NCBI RefSeq assembly: GCF_010993985.1
Contig: NZ_WINH01000006.1
Span: 1-64,000, forward strand
Source: Paraferrimonas sp. SM1919
GTDB taxonomy: Bacteria; Pseudomonadota; Gammaproteobacteria; Enterobacterales; Shewanellaceae
DNA: 64,000 bases
Direction: 5' to 3'
In this document: positions 23,965 to 33,397 of the stretch, one piece after another
Layout of the letters: each line of letters begins with the position of its first letter
Position numbering within the stretch: the stretch's first letter is position 1
Made by a program: the position numbers and the translations under genes
Notes under the pieces: model-generated
What the model saw: only the letters and a program-made list of their open reading frames with translations
Told to the model about the DNA's origin: nothing
Database searches by the model: none

Positions 23965-23966
23965 TC

Positions 23967-23998
23967 AAAGGGGCTCCCAATGGAGCCCCTTTTGCTAA
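23967..23998. terminator. Bidirectional terminator after the permease gene
   Basis: Stem AAAGGGGCTCC/GGAGCCCCTTT with loop CAAT, followed by a T run. It also ends the convergent MFS gene. Confidence 0.9.
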
Positions 23999-24008
23999 GT
24001 GAAAATGA

Positions 24009-25550
24009 TTACTGATGCTGCTTTTCTGATGCCGTTGCAATACGGTAAATAAAGCGGCCGTAGAAGAAAATGCTTACCGCTGAAATCATCCCAATCAGTG
24101 CAATAATATACCAAGCATCACCAATATTATGTTTAGCATAAAGCTCCTGGGTTAGCTCCAGCTCAGGTCGGCCTGTAAAGGCAACCAAAGACTTAAAGCC
24201 TTCACCGTAAGGAATCGCCGCCACTTTTTCAGCCGCCATACCTAACTCTTCTAACATTTTACGGGCAAAGTTTTCCTTCGAAGCATAAATGTCATATAGC
24301 CGCGGGCCCCAGTAACCTTCTAAGCCCCAACCAATGCCCTGTGGTAGCATAACAAAACCTAAGTACATGGCTTTTTTATCTTTAGGGGCAATGTTACCCA
24401 TAAACTCGTTCTTTTTCGGGCTTAGCATCATTTCACCGAATGAAAACAAGGCTATGGCAATCACAATAGTCCAAGCATAGGTAAAGCTCCCAATCATAAA
24501 AATGGCAGCAATAGATAGCACACAGCCAATCAGCATGGCTTGCATAATCCGCATTTTAGCGGTCATCGCTGCCACCAAGAAACAGCCAACCATAATCATG
24601 CCCGCATTCAGGTTTAGCATGCCCTCTGGCATGACTTTGGTGCCTGAGTTATCAAGCCCTAGCCAGAACTGGAAGAAACCATTTTGAGTGCCTTCAGCGC
24701 CAAATAAGCTGGTCACAATCACTGTCGTATCGACCCACTCTTTAATGTGTAATGGCAGTACATCAAACAGCGCATTGTATAAGAACCAGAACCCCGCAAA
24801 CACAAAGGTATAACCTAAAATAATGGGTTTTCTTAGTTCAGTCAGGGCTGATTTCCATAGAGGTTCTTGGTTAATTTCACCCGATTTTACTTTAGCTTTA
24901 CGAGCTAAACGCTCTTCAATGCCCGGCTCTTTATAGGCAAATATCAGCACTAGGTTTAGGGCGATAATGGCGGCACAAGCGTAAAACACGTTATCCCAAG
25001 ATAGCTGGCGCATGTGCACCGCTAACAGCGGACCTAAAAAGCCACCAATGTTGACGACTTGGTAGAAAATACCCCACGCCATAGAAGTATTATTACGATT
25101 GGTTGACAGTACCAAGGTGCCTTGAATACCCGGCTTGAATATACCGGTACCGGCCGCTAGGAAAACCGCGCCCCACAGGAAGCCCCAAAAACTTGGGAAC
25201 CAAGCCATCAGCAAATAACCGACAATCTTGATGAGAGTAGAAGCAAAGATGGTTTCTTTGTAACCCACTCTATCGGAAATACCTCCGGTGAACAGTGGGA
25301 TGAAGGTTTGCAGTAACGCCCATACCGACAGAATAATACCGTAGTCGGTCATGGTAATACCTAGACCACCCTCGGATTGCGGCGCACTGGCGTACAATAC
25401 TGCTGAGCTTTTCACGCCGTAGTAGGCCAGGCGCTCAATAAGCTCCATACCACCGACTAGCCAGAATACATAACTTAGGCTGCCAATGGCTGCCCACATC
25501 CCCAGCTGTTTGACTTCCCTTAAGTCATTTTGTGCATCTCCCGATGACAT
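24009..25550 (-). CDS. MFS transporter (POT-like)
   Basis: A 513-residue protein with about 12 transmembrane segments. Early MFS signatures are present: GGISDRVGYKETIFAS between helices 2 and 3 (the D-R-x-G type loop) and GTGIFKPGIQGTLV near residue 130, which resembles the proton-dependent oligopeptide transporter branch. The loop after helix 6 is charged (EERLARKAKVKSGEINQEP), and an unusually long insertion (about residues 410-480, KENFARKMLEELGMAAEKV) precedes the last helix. The substrate is not known. An 8-bp tandem repeat lies about 115 bases upstream of the start. Confidence 0.8.
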   Translation of the reverse strand: MSSGDAQNDLREVKQLGMWAAIGSLSYVFWLVGGMELIERLAYYGVKSSAVLYASAPQSEGGLGITMTDYGIILSVWALLQTFIPLFTGGISDRVGYKETIFASTLIKIVGYLLMAWFPSFWGFLWGAVFLAAGTGIFKPGIQGTLVLSTNRNNTSMAWGIFYQVVNIGGFLGPLLAVHMRQLSWDNVFYACAAIIALNLVLIFAYKEPGIEERLARKAKVKSGEINQEPLWKSALTELRKPIILGYTFVFAGFWFLYNALFDVLPLHIKEWVDTTVIVTSLFGAEGTQNGFFQFWLGLDNSGTKVMPEGMLNLNAGMIMVGCFLVAAMTAKMRIMQAMLIGCVLSIAAIFMIGSFTYAWTIVIAIALFSFGEMMLSPKKNEFMGNIAPKDKKAMYLGFVMLPQGIGWGLEGYWGPRLYDIYASKENFARKMLEELGMAAEKVAAIPYGEGFKSLVAFTGRPELELTQELYAKHNIGDAWYIIALIGMISAVSIFFYGRFIYRIATASEKQHQ

Positions 25551-25828
25551 ATTTCACCTCTTATAGGTCGAGTGATTTTATAATCTGCTGAGTGTAACAG
25601 GATCTATGTCACAAAAAAGCACAATGTATACAATTTACCACTAAAGGGCGTAGAAAGGCGAAAGGTCGAATGGTCGAATGGTCGAATGGTCGAATGGTCG
25701 AATGGTCGAATGGTCGAATGGTCGAAAGAATAAATAATTTTAGTGAATTAAAACCAGATCTTTCTCTACATTAAAGAAAACTTAAATATGCTTACCTGCA
25801 AGCTCTGCGAAATAAGTTCAAGGCAGCA
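25551..25828. other. Intergenic region upstream of the MFS gene
   Basis: No gene. It contains the 8-bp tandem repeat array (25664-25726) and leads into the copy B hairpin element. The promoter of the leftward MFS gene should be near 25560-25660, but no clear hexamers stand out. Confidence 0.5.
25664..25726. repeat. Tandem repeat: 7 perfect copies plus one partial copy of GGTCGAAT
   Basis: Seven uninterrupted 8-bp units (25664-25719) and a 7-base partial copy (25720-25726). It is non-coding and lies 114 bases upstream of the leftward MFS start. Arrays this pure change copy number by slipped-strand replication. Confidence 0.97.
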
Positions 25829-25903
25829 CAAAAGTTTCAGGAACACTTTTGAATAGCTTTAGCTAGCCCGAAGGGTTAAATACAGGGAAGTATTTAATAA
25901 CCC
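25829..25903 (+). repeat. Three-hairpin element, copy B
   Basis: Hairpin 1 CAAAAGT/ACTTTTG (25829-25851, loop TTCAGGAAC); hairpin 2 TAGC/GCTA (25854-25865, loop TTTA); hairpin 3 AAATAC/GTATTT (25878-25895, loop AGGGAA), extended by GGGTT/AACCC (25873-25903). Order, spacing and loops match copy A at 338-401, while stem bases differ but still pair. It is in the gap between erpA and the MFS gene. Confidence 0.6.
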
Positions 25904-26013
25904 CCTTAAGCCCTGGGAGTTTAGCTTGCCTAAATGACTAGGGTTAAGTGGCGCAGCGAACGCAGAAATTATGATGCAGGCGTAGCAGTGCAGTGAATTA
26001 ATGACTGGCACAA

Positions 26014-26046
26014 AAAAGGGTTAACAGCTTAGCTGTTAACCCTTTT
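26014..26046. terminator. Long palindromic terminator after erpA
   Basis: Arms AAAAGGGTTAACAGCT and AGCTGTTAACCCTTTT around a single central T. It lies 14 bases beyond the 3' end of erpA and has T-rich flanks on both strands. A second small repeat TAGAGC/GCTCTA follows at the erpA stop. Confidence 0.85.
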
Positions 26047-26060
26047 CATAGAGCGAAGCT

Positions 26061-26411
26061 CTATACTGAAAATGATGCACCACACCCACAGGTGCTAGTC
26101 GCGTTAGGATTATCAATAAAGAAACGCGAGCCTTCTAGTCCAGAGGTATAATCAACCGTACCGCCCACTAGGTAACCTAGCGACATAGGATCAACCACCA
26201 TAGCGACACCGTCTTTATTTAGCACCATGTCGCCATCATTAACTTTTTCATCGAAGGTAAAACCGTAAGAAAATCCTGAACAACCACCACCCGTTACATA
26301 AACTCGCAGCTTTAGTTCATCATTACCTTCCTCTTCAAGCAAGGTGCGAATCTTAGTGGCAGCCACTTCGCTCATGTTTAATGGAAATTCTTGTGTGTCT
26401 TGTTCGCTCAT
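26061..26411 (-). CDS. erpA: Iron-sulfur cluster insertion protein ErpA
   Basis: An A-type Fe-S carrier of 116 residues that delivers clusters to apo-enzymes such as IspG/IspH. The three conserved cysteines are in [11 protein letters not shown] and the C-terminal [27 protein letters not shown] starts the domain. The ATG at 26411 gives the usual length; the same frame also has an ATG at 26429, and the RBS evidence does not clearly separate them. Confidence 0.95.
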   Translation of the reverse strand: MSEQDTQEFPLNMSEVAATKIRTLLEEEGNDELKLRVYVTGGGCSGFSYGFTFDEKVNDGDMVLNKDGVAMVVDPMSLGYLVGGTVDYTSGLEGSRFFIDNPNATSTCGCGASFSV

Positions 26412-26485
26412 AATCTTACTCACTCTCATTAATATGCGAATTATCCTTTACCCGACTATTTAGGTCAAGTATTTAGCGCACACTA

Positions 26486-27202
26486 CTACTGGCTAACGTA
26501 GATATCAGTAAAATTAAACTCTGACTCTGCTTGCTGTGCTTTAGACCATCGGGTTGCAGGCACTCTAATTTTGATAGACAATCTTTCTGGCTTGAACCCT
26601 TTTGGAAGGGTGATCAAGCCTTCTACGAGCTGAAAGTATTTAAAACCAAAACTGCTATTGAAATCTTGATTCAAATGCTTGATTAAATCCAGCTTCTTTG
26701 GCTTACCATCTAAAGTGCCACTGATCGCCCCAGAAATAACCCCCTTAACTACCGATTTACGTTTTTTGAGTTGCGCTAAAGCAAAGGAAAGTAAATAACG
26801 ATTTTCTAATGAGCCCTGGGTTAATTCAGCAGATTCGATATAAACCCCATCGGCGGCACCTTCCGGAGCCATAACAGATTTGTAAAAGCTTAAGTTCTGC
26901 TGTTGCTGCTGCTGGGTTGCCCGTGCATTTGCTAGCTCTTTTTCTAATACTTTGACCGTTTGCTTTTCTACTTCTACGTTTAAATTAGCAGCAACCAAGG
27001 CATTAGCGTTATTCACTGCTAGATTAGTTTGTTTATCTAATTCACTGTTCAAGCTAGTGACTTTTTGACTTAGGCTATTGACCTGCATGAAATTAATGCC
27101 ATAGCCTGAAACAAACATAAAAGTTAAAATAAAAAATTGCTTAGATAAGCTTGGGTTTAGGCCTTTGCGCCAGCGAGTAAAGTTTCTGATATAACGTTGC
27201 AT
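26486..27202 (-). CDS. DUF6776 family protein with membrane anchor and coiled coil
   Basis: A 238-residue protein: basic N-terminus (RYIRNFTRWRKG), one transmembrane helix (about 23-42), a coiled coil (about 45-105, with a poly-Gln run near 96-101) and a C-terminal beta-rich domain, so most of it is periplasmic. It matches the family I know as DUF6776, found next to erpA in Shewanella. No function is established. It is upstream of erpA on the same strand and divergent from the CLC gene. Confidence 0.7.
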   Translation of the reverse strand: MQRYIRNFTRWRKGLNPSLSKQFFILTFMFVSGYGINFMQVNSLSQKVTSLNSELDKQTNLAVNNANALVAANLNVEVEKQTVKVLEKELANARATQQQQQQNLSFYKSVMAPEGAADGVYIESAELTQGSLENRYLLSFALAQLKKRKSVVKGVISGAISGTLDGKPKKLDLIKHLNQDFNSSFGFKYFQLVEGLITLPKGFKPERLSIKIRVPATRWSKAQQAESEFNFTDIYVSQ

Positions 27203-27245
27203 TGTAAAAAGTCCATATTATGCATCAAAAAAGGTGTTCCAATTA

Positions 27246-28844
27246 GTGAAAAAACTCCAGAAAATAATGGCTAATAATAACGTTTCCATTCAAATGTGCT
27301 TTTTAGCACTAATATGTGGAATTGTCGCTAGCGGAGTAATTATTACTTTTAAAGTCCTCGTTGATCAGAGTCAGGAACTACTTCTCACCAACTCAGATGA
27401 GTTTACCTCTATCGACACTCAATGGCGAGTCTTGCTCCCTATTTTAGGCGCAACTTTAATTTTTTTGTTGATGAAGTTCAGTCCCCTTAGATATCGCCGG
27501 TTAGGTATTGCCTATGTCATTCATCGTATTAAGCATCACAATGGTATTTTTCCTAAGCTCAGTGCACCTGCTCAATTTTACCACGCTTTCATCGCTTTGC
27601 TTTGTGGCTTCTCTGTAGGCCGCGAGGGCCCTGCTATCCACCTAGGTGCGGCAACCGCCAGCGCAGTTACTTGGCCATTAAATCTGCCTCATAACGCAAT
27701 CAGAATCGTTGCCGCCAGTGGTGCTGCTGCGGGAATTAGTGCCATTTTTAATACTCCACTGGCGGCAATTATCTTTGTGATAGAAGTCATTACCCGAGAA
27801 TATCGGCTGCATTACGTGTTCCCTATTGTGATTGCGGCGATGTGTGGCACTTTAGCCAATTCAATGGTATTCGGTGACAGCAATGCGTTTACTGATTTTA
27901 GCTATCAAGTCATTCCTATAGAACAATATCCGCTGCTAATAATTTTTGGTTTAGTGCTAGGTGTTGTTGGTGCTAGTTTCAATCACTCATTGCTTTGGTT
28001 AACGAAAAAAAGCTTACAAATATCACTAGCTAGACGCCTAGCTAGCGCAGCGCTGGTTACTGCAGTAATTGGCATTATTGCTCCACAGGCACTGGGTACT
28101 GGAGAAAATCTACTCGAATATATTACTCAAGCCAACACCATTATCTGGTTTGCTATCATGGTATGTGCGGCCAAAATAATTGCGACAATTGCCGCCATCG
28201 GTCTCGGGATCCCGGGCGGATTGATTGGACCGCTATATGGTATTGGAGCTTTAGTTGGAGGCATTTTTGCTTGGACTGTCCATCAGTTCTCCCCCATTGA
28301 ACCTTACATCGTTATGTATGCCTTAATTGGCATGGCGGCAATGATGGCTATTGGTTTGAGCGCTCCTTTAGCAGCGCTAGCGGCCTTAGTTGAATTAACT
28401 GGTCATGAAGAAATCATAAGCCCCGCACTCTTTGTGATTATTCCAGGATTCTTATTGTCATATCAGGTTCTTAAAGCTCGCTCTATTATGTATACGCAGC
28501 TAGACATTTGGGGATTAAGTTATCGCCAAAGCCCCACAGAAAAAGAACTGCAAAAACAAGCAGCGATGGCCATTATGAACACCATGCCTACAATAGACGC
28601 TGACCTTACAGAACAACAGCAATGTTACCGCCTAATTAAAGATGAAGATAATTTCCTGTTAATAAATCAACAAGGCGAGAGTCAATCCATTCCACGACTT
28701 AATATTAACTCGACCTTAGATAAAGTTTATAAGGCTACCCATAAGAACAATAAATGGGCAGTCTTGATTGAAGATAAGCAAGGCCCAGTAGGTATTATCT
28801 ATAAAGACCAAATACAAGAGATCATCCGCAAACCACAGCTATAA
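27246..28844 (+). CDS. CLC-type chloride channel or H+/Cl- antiporter
   Basis: A 532-residue integral membrane protein of the CLC family. The signature SVGREGPAIHLGAA (near residue 125) contains the gating glutamate of GREGP, and GLGIPGGLIGPLYGIGALVGG (near 320) is the second anion-site motif. About 10 to 12 helices are followed by a cytoplasmic tail of roughly 110 residues (from 420) that resembles a partial CBS region. The GTG at 27246 has AAGGTG 9 bases ahead and is preferred over the GTG at 27234. Confidence 0.93.
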   Translation: MKKLQKIMANNNVSIQMCFLALICGIVASGVIITFKVLVDQSQELLLTNSDEFTSIDTQWRVLLPILGATLIFLLMKFSPLRYRRLGIAYVIHRIKHHNGIFPKLSAPAQFYHAFIALLCGFSVGREGPAIHLGAATASAVTWPLNLPHNAIRIVAASGAAAGISAIFNTPLAAIIFVIEVITREYRLHYVFPIVIAAMCGTLANSMVFGDSNAFTDFSYQVIPIEQYPLLIIFGLVLGVVGASFNHSLLWLTKKSLQISLARRLASAALVTAVIGIIAPQALGTGENLLEYITQANTIIWFAIMVCAAKIIATIAAIGLGIPGGLIGPLYGIGALVGGIFAWTVHQFSPIEPYIVMYALIGMAAMMAIGLSAPLAALAALVELTGHEEIISPALFVIIPGFLLSYQVLKARSIMYTQLDIWGLSYRQSPTEKELQKQAAMAIMNTMPTIDADLTEQQQCYRLIKDEDNFLLINQQGESQSIPRLNINSTLDKVYKATHKNNKWAVLIEDKQGPVGIIYKDQIQEIIRKPQL

Positions 28845-28976
28845 CTGTTACCGAAGATAACGGCAAATGGGTATAACACTAATAATGCTTTTTAACTGGG
28901 ACTTTGCTAAAATTTGCCCTCAGCCATGCAGGGTAAATCCTGCAATGAAACGCAAATAATATTAGGATAAAGGCTG

Positions 28977-29990
28977 ATGACCTCACTTAAAGGCTCCCAC
29001 GTACTTTCTGTTAATCAACTTGATTTAGATACCCTTAAAGAAATCTTCCATGTTGCCAAACAAATGGAACCCTATGCCAAGCGCCAAAAGCGTACTAAGG
29101 TTCTTGAAGGTGCAATTTTAGCTAACCTATTTTTTGAGGCCAGTACCCGCACCCGAGTGAGTTTTGGTACCGCTTTTAACTTACTCGGCGGTAGCGTACG
29201 CGAAACCGTCGGTATGGCGACGTCATCACTCGCTAAGGGTGAATCGTTATTCGACACCGCCCGTATGTTTGCCAGTTACTCTGACGTAGTGGCAATGCGT
29301 CATCCCGATTCGGGGTCGGTGGCAGAATTTGCCACGGGTTCATCGGTGCCAGTAATTAACGGTGGGGATGGTGCTAACGAGCATCCAACCCAAGCGCTAC
29401 TTGATTTATTCACCATTGAAAAAGAGCTAGCGAATAATGCTCGCCAAATCGATGGTATGAAGATCGCTATGGTCGGTGATTTGAAACATGGTCGTACCGT
29501 GCACTCACTGTCAAAGCTGCTATGTCGTTACCAAAACATTGAAGTGACCATGATCTCGCCTAAAGAGCTAGCCATGCCAGATTACATTATTGCTGAATTG
29601 GATAATGCTGGACACAAAGTGACTCAAACCGAATCACTGGTGGATGGCTTAAACGATGCTGACATCGTTTATGTCACTCGTATTCAAGAAGAACGATTTG
29701 CTTCTCAAGAAGAAGCCGATCAGTATCGTGGGCAGTTCCGTATTAACAAGCAAATTTTCACTAATCATTGCCAACAAAAAGCCGTTATCATGCATCCACT
29801 GCCAAGGGACTCACGCCCACAGGCTAATGAGCTTGATAACGACTTAAACGAACACCCATCATTAGCGGTATTCCGTCAAGCCGATAATGGCGTATTAGTG
29901 CGTATGGCCCTTTTTGCCATGACCCTAGGCGTAGAAAAGCAAATGAGCCAATATGAGTGCCCGGTAAACTGGCACACTAATAAAGCATAA
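28977..29990 (+). CDS. pyrB: Aspartate carbamoyltransferase catalytic chain
   Basis: A 337-residue enzyme that makes carbamoyl-aspartate, the first committed step of pyrimidine synthesis. The carbamoyl-phosphate motif is [15 protein letters not shown] (near 50), and [20 protein letters not shown] and [15 protein letters not shown] are aspartate/carbamoyl-phosphate regions typical of ATCase rather than OTCase. [15 protein letters not shown] is near the C-terminus. It is longer than E. coli PyrB (311), and no pyrI regulatory chain follows. The gene starts after AGGATAAAGG. Confidence 0.94.
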   Translation: MTSLKGSHVLSVNQLDLDTLKEIFHVAKQMEPYAKRQKRTKVLEGAILANLFFEASTRTRVSFGTAFNLLGGSVRETVGMATSSLAKGESLFDTARMFASYSDVVAMRHPDSGSVAEFATGSSVPVINGGDGANEHPTQALLDLFTIEKELANNARQIDGMKIAMVGDLKHGRTVHSLSKLLCRYQNIEVTMISPKELAMPDYIIAELDNAGHKVTQTESLVDGLNDADIVYVTRIQEERFASQEEADQYRGQFRINKQIFTNHCQQKAVIMHPLPRDSRPQANELDNDLNEHPSLAVFRQADNGVLVRMALFAMTLGVEKQMSQYECPVNWHTNKA

Positions 29991-30009
29991 GAATAAGGTA
30001 AGGACTAAC

Positions 30010-31299
30010 ATGTCTAATTCACAGCAGCTATTTGAACAAGCCCAACAAACCATACCAGGTGGCGTTAACTCTCCAGTTCGTGCCTTTAATGGTGTTGGTG
30101 GTACCCCACGTTTTATTGAAAAAGCCGATGGCGCTTACATGTGGGATGCCGACGATAATAAATACATTGACTACGTCGGTTCTTGGGGCCCAATGATTTT
30201 AGGCCACAACCACCCAGCGGTGCGCCAAGCCGTTGTCGATGCTGCGCAAAATGGTCTGTCTTTTGGTACCCCAACCAAAGCCGAAATTGAAATGGCCAAT
30301 AAAGTATGCGAGATGATCCCTGCGATTGATCAAGTGCGCATGGTGAACTCGGGTACCGAAGCCACCATGAGCGCCATCCGCCTTGCCCGTGGCTTTACTG
30401 GTCGTGACAAAATTCTTAAGTTTGAAGGTTGTTACCATGGCCATGCCGACTGCCTATTGGTTAAAGCCGGTTCTGGCGCACTAACCATTGGCCAGCCAAG
30501 CTCTCCTGGTGTACCAGCAGACTTTGCTAAGCACACTCTAACGGCAACCTACAACGACCTAGACTCTGTAAAAGCTTTCTTTGATGAAGTGGGCGATGAT
30601 ATTGCTTGTATCATTCTAGAGCCAGTGGCGGGCAACATGAACTGTATCCCACCTGTTGAAGGCTTCTTAGAAGGTCTTCGTCAAATCTGTGATGACCACG
30701 GTGCGCTACTGATCATTGATGAAGTAATGACAGGTTTCCGTGTATCACTGACTGGTGCTCACGGTCACTACGGCGTCAAACCAGACCTAGTAACCCTAGG
30801 TAAAGTAATTGGTGGCGGTATGCCAGTGGGTGCGTTTGGCGGTCGTAAAGACGTAATGGCACATATTGCGCCACTAGGCGGCGTTTACCAAGGTGGTACC
30901 CTATCTGGTAACCCAATTGCCATGGCAGCAGGTCTGGCACAGCTAAACCTACTGACCGAAGAAGGCTTATACGAAAGCCTAACGGACAAAACCGAGCGCG
31001 TAGCCAAAGGCTTTAAAGCCGCTGCTGACAAGCACGGCGTGCCTATGACCATTAACTATGTTGGTGCTATGTTTGGCTTCTTCTTCACCAATGAAGAAAA
31101 AGTCACTCGCTTTGACCAAGTGACTAAGTGTTGCATGGACACCTTCAAGCAGTTCTACCACGGTATGCTAGAAGAAGGCATTTACCTAGCACCAAGTGCT
31201 TATGAGGCTAGCTTCCTAAGTGCAGCCCATTCTGAGGCGGACATTGAAGCCACCTTAGCTGCGGCTGATAAAGTACTGGCTAAGATTGCGAATAAGTAA
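30010..31299 (+). CDS. hemL: Glutamate-1-semialdehyde 2,1-aminomutase
   Basis: A 429-residue PLP enzyme that converts glutamate-1-semialdehyde to 5-aminolevulinate in the C5 haem pathway. The PLP lysine is Lys265 in [17 protein letters not shown]. Other motifs are [18 protein letters not shown] (about 111-128) and [12 protein letters not shown]. Length is standard. It lies 19 bases after pyrB with RBS AAGG, possibly co-transcribed, and ends at a clear terminator. Confidence 0.98.
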   Translation: MSNSQQLFEQAQQTIPGGVNSPVRAFNGVGGTPRFIEKADGAYMWDADDNKYIDYVGSWGPMILGHNHPAVRQAVVDAAQNGLSFGTPTKAEIEMANKVCEMIPAIDQVRMVNSGTEATMSAIRLARGFTGRDKILKFEGCYHGHADCLLVKAGSGALTIGQPSSPGVPADFAKHTLTATYNDLDSVKAFFDEVGDDIACIILEPVAGNMNCIPPVEGFLEGLRQICDDHGALLIIDEVMTGFRVSLTGAHGHYGVKPDLVTLGKVIGGGMPVGAFGGRKDVMAHIAPLGGVYQGGTLSGNPIAMAAGLAQLNLLTEEGLYESLTDKTERVAKGFKAAADKHGVPMTINYVGAMFGFFFTNEEKVTRFDQVTKCCMDTFKQFYHGMLEEGIYLAPSAYEASFLSAAHSEADIEATLAAADKVLAKIANK

Positions 31300-31320
31300 T
31301 CATGCTAATTATTGAATTGA

Positions 31321-31349
31321 AATACCGCCTTAATGGCGGTATTTTTTTA
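31321..31349 (+). terminator. Terminator of hemL
   Basis: Stem AATACCGCC/GGCGGTATT with a TTAAT loop, followed by a run of seven T. Confidence 0.93.
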
Positions 31350-31392
31350 GCCGCTTTAACAATAAAGTTATATAGACAAGGAAGAAAATATC

Positions 31393-31581
31393 ATGAACAA
31401 GCTTTTAGGCATCATTCTCATTATCGCAGGCACACTGGCCGCCATTTGGGGTTATGACATTTATGATTCAGCCAGTTCACAGCTCACTCGAGCATTTAAA
31501 GGGGATACCCCATTAGAAGCTTGGGCAGGTATGGGTGGCGGAGTGCTCGCAGTGATTGTTGGCATTTTCAAAGTAAAATAA
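31393..31581 (+). CDS. DUF3185 family small membrane protein
   Basis: A 62-residue protein with two transmembrane helices (about 3-21 and 45-61) joined by a loop containing SASSQLTRAFKGDTP. This layout and the motif match DUF3185. Function unknown. It has RBS AAGGAAG and its own downstream hairpin. Confidence 0.85.
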   Translation: MNKLLGIILIIAGTLAAIWGYDIYDSASSQLTRAFKGDTPLEAWAGMGGGVLAVIVGIFKVK

Positions 31582-31591
31582 GCCATAAAAA

Positions 31592-31619
31592 AGCGCCAGT
31601 TGTATGAGCAACTGACGCT
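31592..31619. terminator. Terminator between DUF3185 gene and sulfatase
   Basis: Stem AGCGCCAGTTG/CAACTGACGCT with one mismatch. The A run before it makes a T run on the minus strand, so it mainly ends the sulfatase transcript. Confidence 0.75.
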
Positions 31620-31641
31620 CTATGCGAGTATGTTTACCAAG

Positions 31642-33105
31642 TTATTCTTGCGGTCCTGAGTTGGTTCCAGGTACTCGACCAAGTTCACGAGTGCCAGCAC
31701 CTTTGGCTTTTCCTTGCAAAGAATCCCCTAGCTCAGCACGCATCTTCTCAGCCAGTTGCTTTATTTTCGCCACCACCTGTGGGTGTTTAGCTGCAACATC
31801 GGTAGTTTCACCGATGTCTCCCCTTAGGTTATAAAGTTCAATCTTGGTAAACTCGTTATAGTCGTATTTGACTGGGGTTCCATCGGTATTGGTTGGCTTA
31901 CCATTGAGCGAGTAATAACTGTGGGGGAAATACATTTTCCAATCGCCCCAACGCACACCGTGCAACTCGTTTACCTTGTAGTAAAAGAAATAGGCTTCTT
32001 GCACAGGCTTTGTGGTTTCACCCGTAAAAATTGGCCAGGCATTCACGCCATCAATTTTACGCATCGGTAAGTTTGCACCTGTTATATGGGCAATCGTCGG
32101 TAATAAATCGATAGCCATTATTGGCGTGCTGATATCTTTACCCTCTGCAAATTTACCAGGGAAACGGGCAATGAAAGGTTCACGCTGGCCACCTTCTAGT
32201 GCCGTTGATTTACCTTCACGAAGTGGGCCTGAAGAGCCTGCATGACTACCGTAATTGAGCCATGGACCATTGTCAGAGGTAAAAATAACCAATGTATTAT
32301 CATCAATACCATTGGTTTTTAGAGACTTTAAAATCTCACCCACTGACCAATCTAGCTCCATGATCACATCGCCATAAAGACCCAATTCTGACTTGCCTTT
32401 AAAGTCATCAGACACATACAAAGGCACATGGGGCTGTGGGTGTGCGAGATAAATAAAGAACGGCTTATCTTTATTGTCGTTAATAAACTGAACACTGCGC
32501 TCGGTCAGTTGTTTAGTTAAATTACTTTGGTCAGTTAAATGCTCAATGACCTTGCCGTTATCAATCAGTGGTAATGGTGGAAAATCAAACTTAGTGCCCT
32601 GCTCTGGGTGCAGCGGCCACATATCATTGGAATAAGGGATACCAAAGAAGTCATCAAAGCCGTGGTTATGGGGCATAAATAGCTCATCATCCCCCAAATG
32701 CCATTTACCATAAGTCGCTGTCGCATAACCTTGCTCTTTAAGCATTTCCGCTATGGTCACCTCATCATGGTGTAAGCCCTGCCCATCCCCAGGGAAAAAC
32801 GCACCATGCACGCCGATACGGTTTGGATAAGAACCGGTCAATAAGCCTGCACGGGAAGAGGTACACACCGCCTGCGCCGCGTAATAATCGGTAAATCTAA
32901 GCCCTTCAGCGGCCATTTGGTCTAGGTTTGGGGTGCTGTAGCCTTGGGCACCATAGCTACCCACATCACCGTACCCTTGATCATCAGTCATAATAATAAT
33001 GACATTGGGCTTGGTTTGTTGTTGAGTACTCTGCTGCTCTGGCTGACTACAAGCGTTCAGTGCTGCTAGTGTTAACACAGCCGATAAGGTTTTTGTTATT
33101 TTCAT
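31642..33105 (-). CDS. Sulfatase lipoprotein (S1 family)
   Basis: A 487-residue sulfatase. The formylglycine site is C-T-S-S-R (Cys81, in AVCTSSRAGLLTG), with metal-binding Asp residues in NVIIIMTDDQGYGDVGSYG and FTSDNGPW. A lipoprotein signal (KITKTLSAVLTLAALNAC) places it on a membrane facing the periplasm or outside. The CxSxR site needs a maturase (anSME) for formylglycine; none is in the window. The ATG at 33105 has GGATTGGAT just ahead; a TTG at 33111 is less likely. A GH105-like hydrolase lies at 36782. A sulfated algal polysaccharide is a plausible substrate. Confidence 0.9.
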   Translation of the reverse strand: MKITKTLSAVLTLAALNACSQPEQQSTQQQTKPNVIIIMTDDQGYGDVGSYGAQGYSTPNLDQMAAEGLRFTDYYAAQAVCTSSRAGLLTGSYPNRIGVHGAFFPGDGQGLHHDEVTIAEMLKEQGYATATYGKWHLGDDELFMPHNHGFDDFFGIPYSNDMWPLHPEQGTKFDFPPLPLIDNGKVIEHLTDQSNLTKQLTERSVQFINDNKDKPFFIYLAHPQPHVPLYVSDDFKGKSELGLYGDVIMELDWSVGEILKSLKTNGIDDNTLVIFTSDNGPWLNYGSHAGSSGPLREGKSTALEGGQREPFIARFPGKFAEGKDISTPIMAIDLLPTIAHITGANLPMRKIDGVNAWPIFTGETTKPVQEAYFFYYKVNELHGVRWGDWKMYFPHSYYSLNGKPTNTDGTPVKYDYNEFTKIELYNLRGDIGETTDVAAKHPQVVAKIKQLAEKMRAELGDSLQGKAKGAGTRELGRVPGTNSGPQE

Positions 33106-33117
33106 ATCCAATCCATT

Positions 33118-33397
33118 AGGGTCTGTTGACCTTTGCTGTTTGTTTCTGCAGCAGTTTGTTAGCCTTTACTCTCTATTTTAAAAGAAGAAGGCGGCGCGAG
33201 TGACGTGTGGTTGTTCCACACCAATGAGCGCCAACGCAGTAGAAATGGCTAACAAATGCTGTCCGTGGATGCGTTTAAAGGGCAACCTACCTGCGTTACT
33301 CTTATTTTACATAGAATAACTATGCTTCAATTCGAGTGCCTTGCTATCTTGCCCATTAATTCGCACATAAAGTAAACACGAAAGGTCAACAGACCCT
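33118..33397. mobile_element. MITE-like element with perfect 17-bp terminal inverted repeats
   Basis: 280 bp bounded by AGGGTCTGTTGACCTTT (33118-33134) and its exact reverse complement (33381-33397). No transposase frame is present. Inside are a 10-bp inverted repeat TTTGTTAGCC/GGCTAACAAA and the hairpin GTGTGG/CCACAC (loop TTGTT). I see no clear target-site duplication. The left end lies 12 bases from the sulfatase ATG, so the insertion has placed itself exactly where that gene's promoter should be. Confidence 0.82.

Noticed and set aside
25664..25726. CRISPR-like array
   Set aside because: The units are 8 bp and contiguous with no spacers and no cas genes; it is a simple tandem repeat.
33118..33397. 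Complete insertion sequence
   Set aside because: Only 280 bp and no reading frame long enough for a transposase on either strand; it can only be a MITE-like or deleted element.
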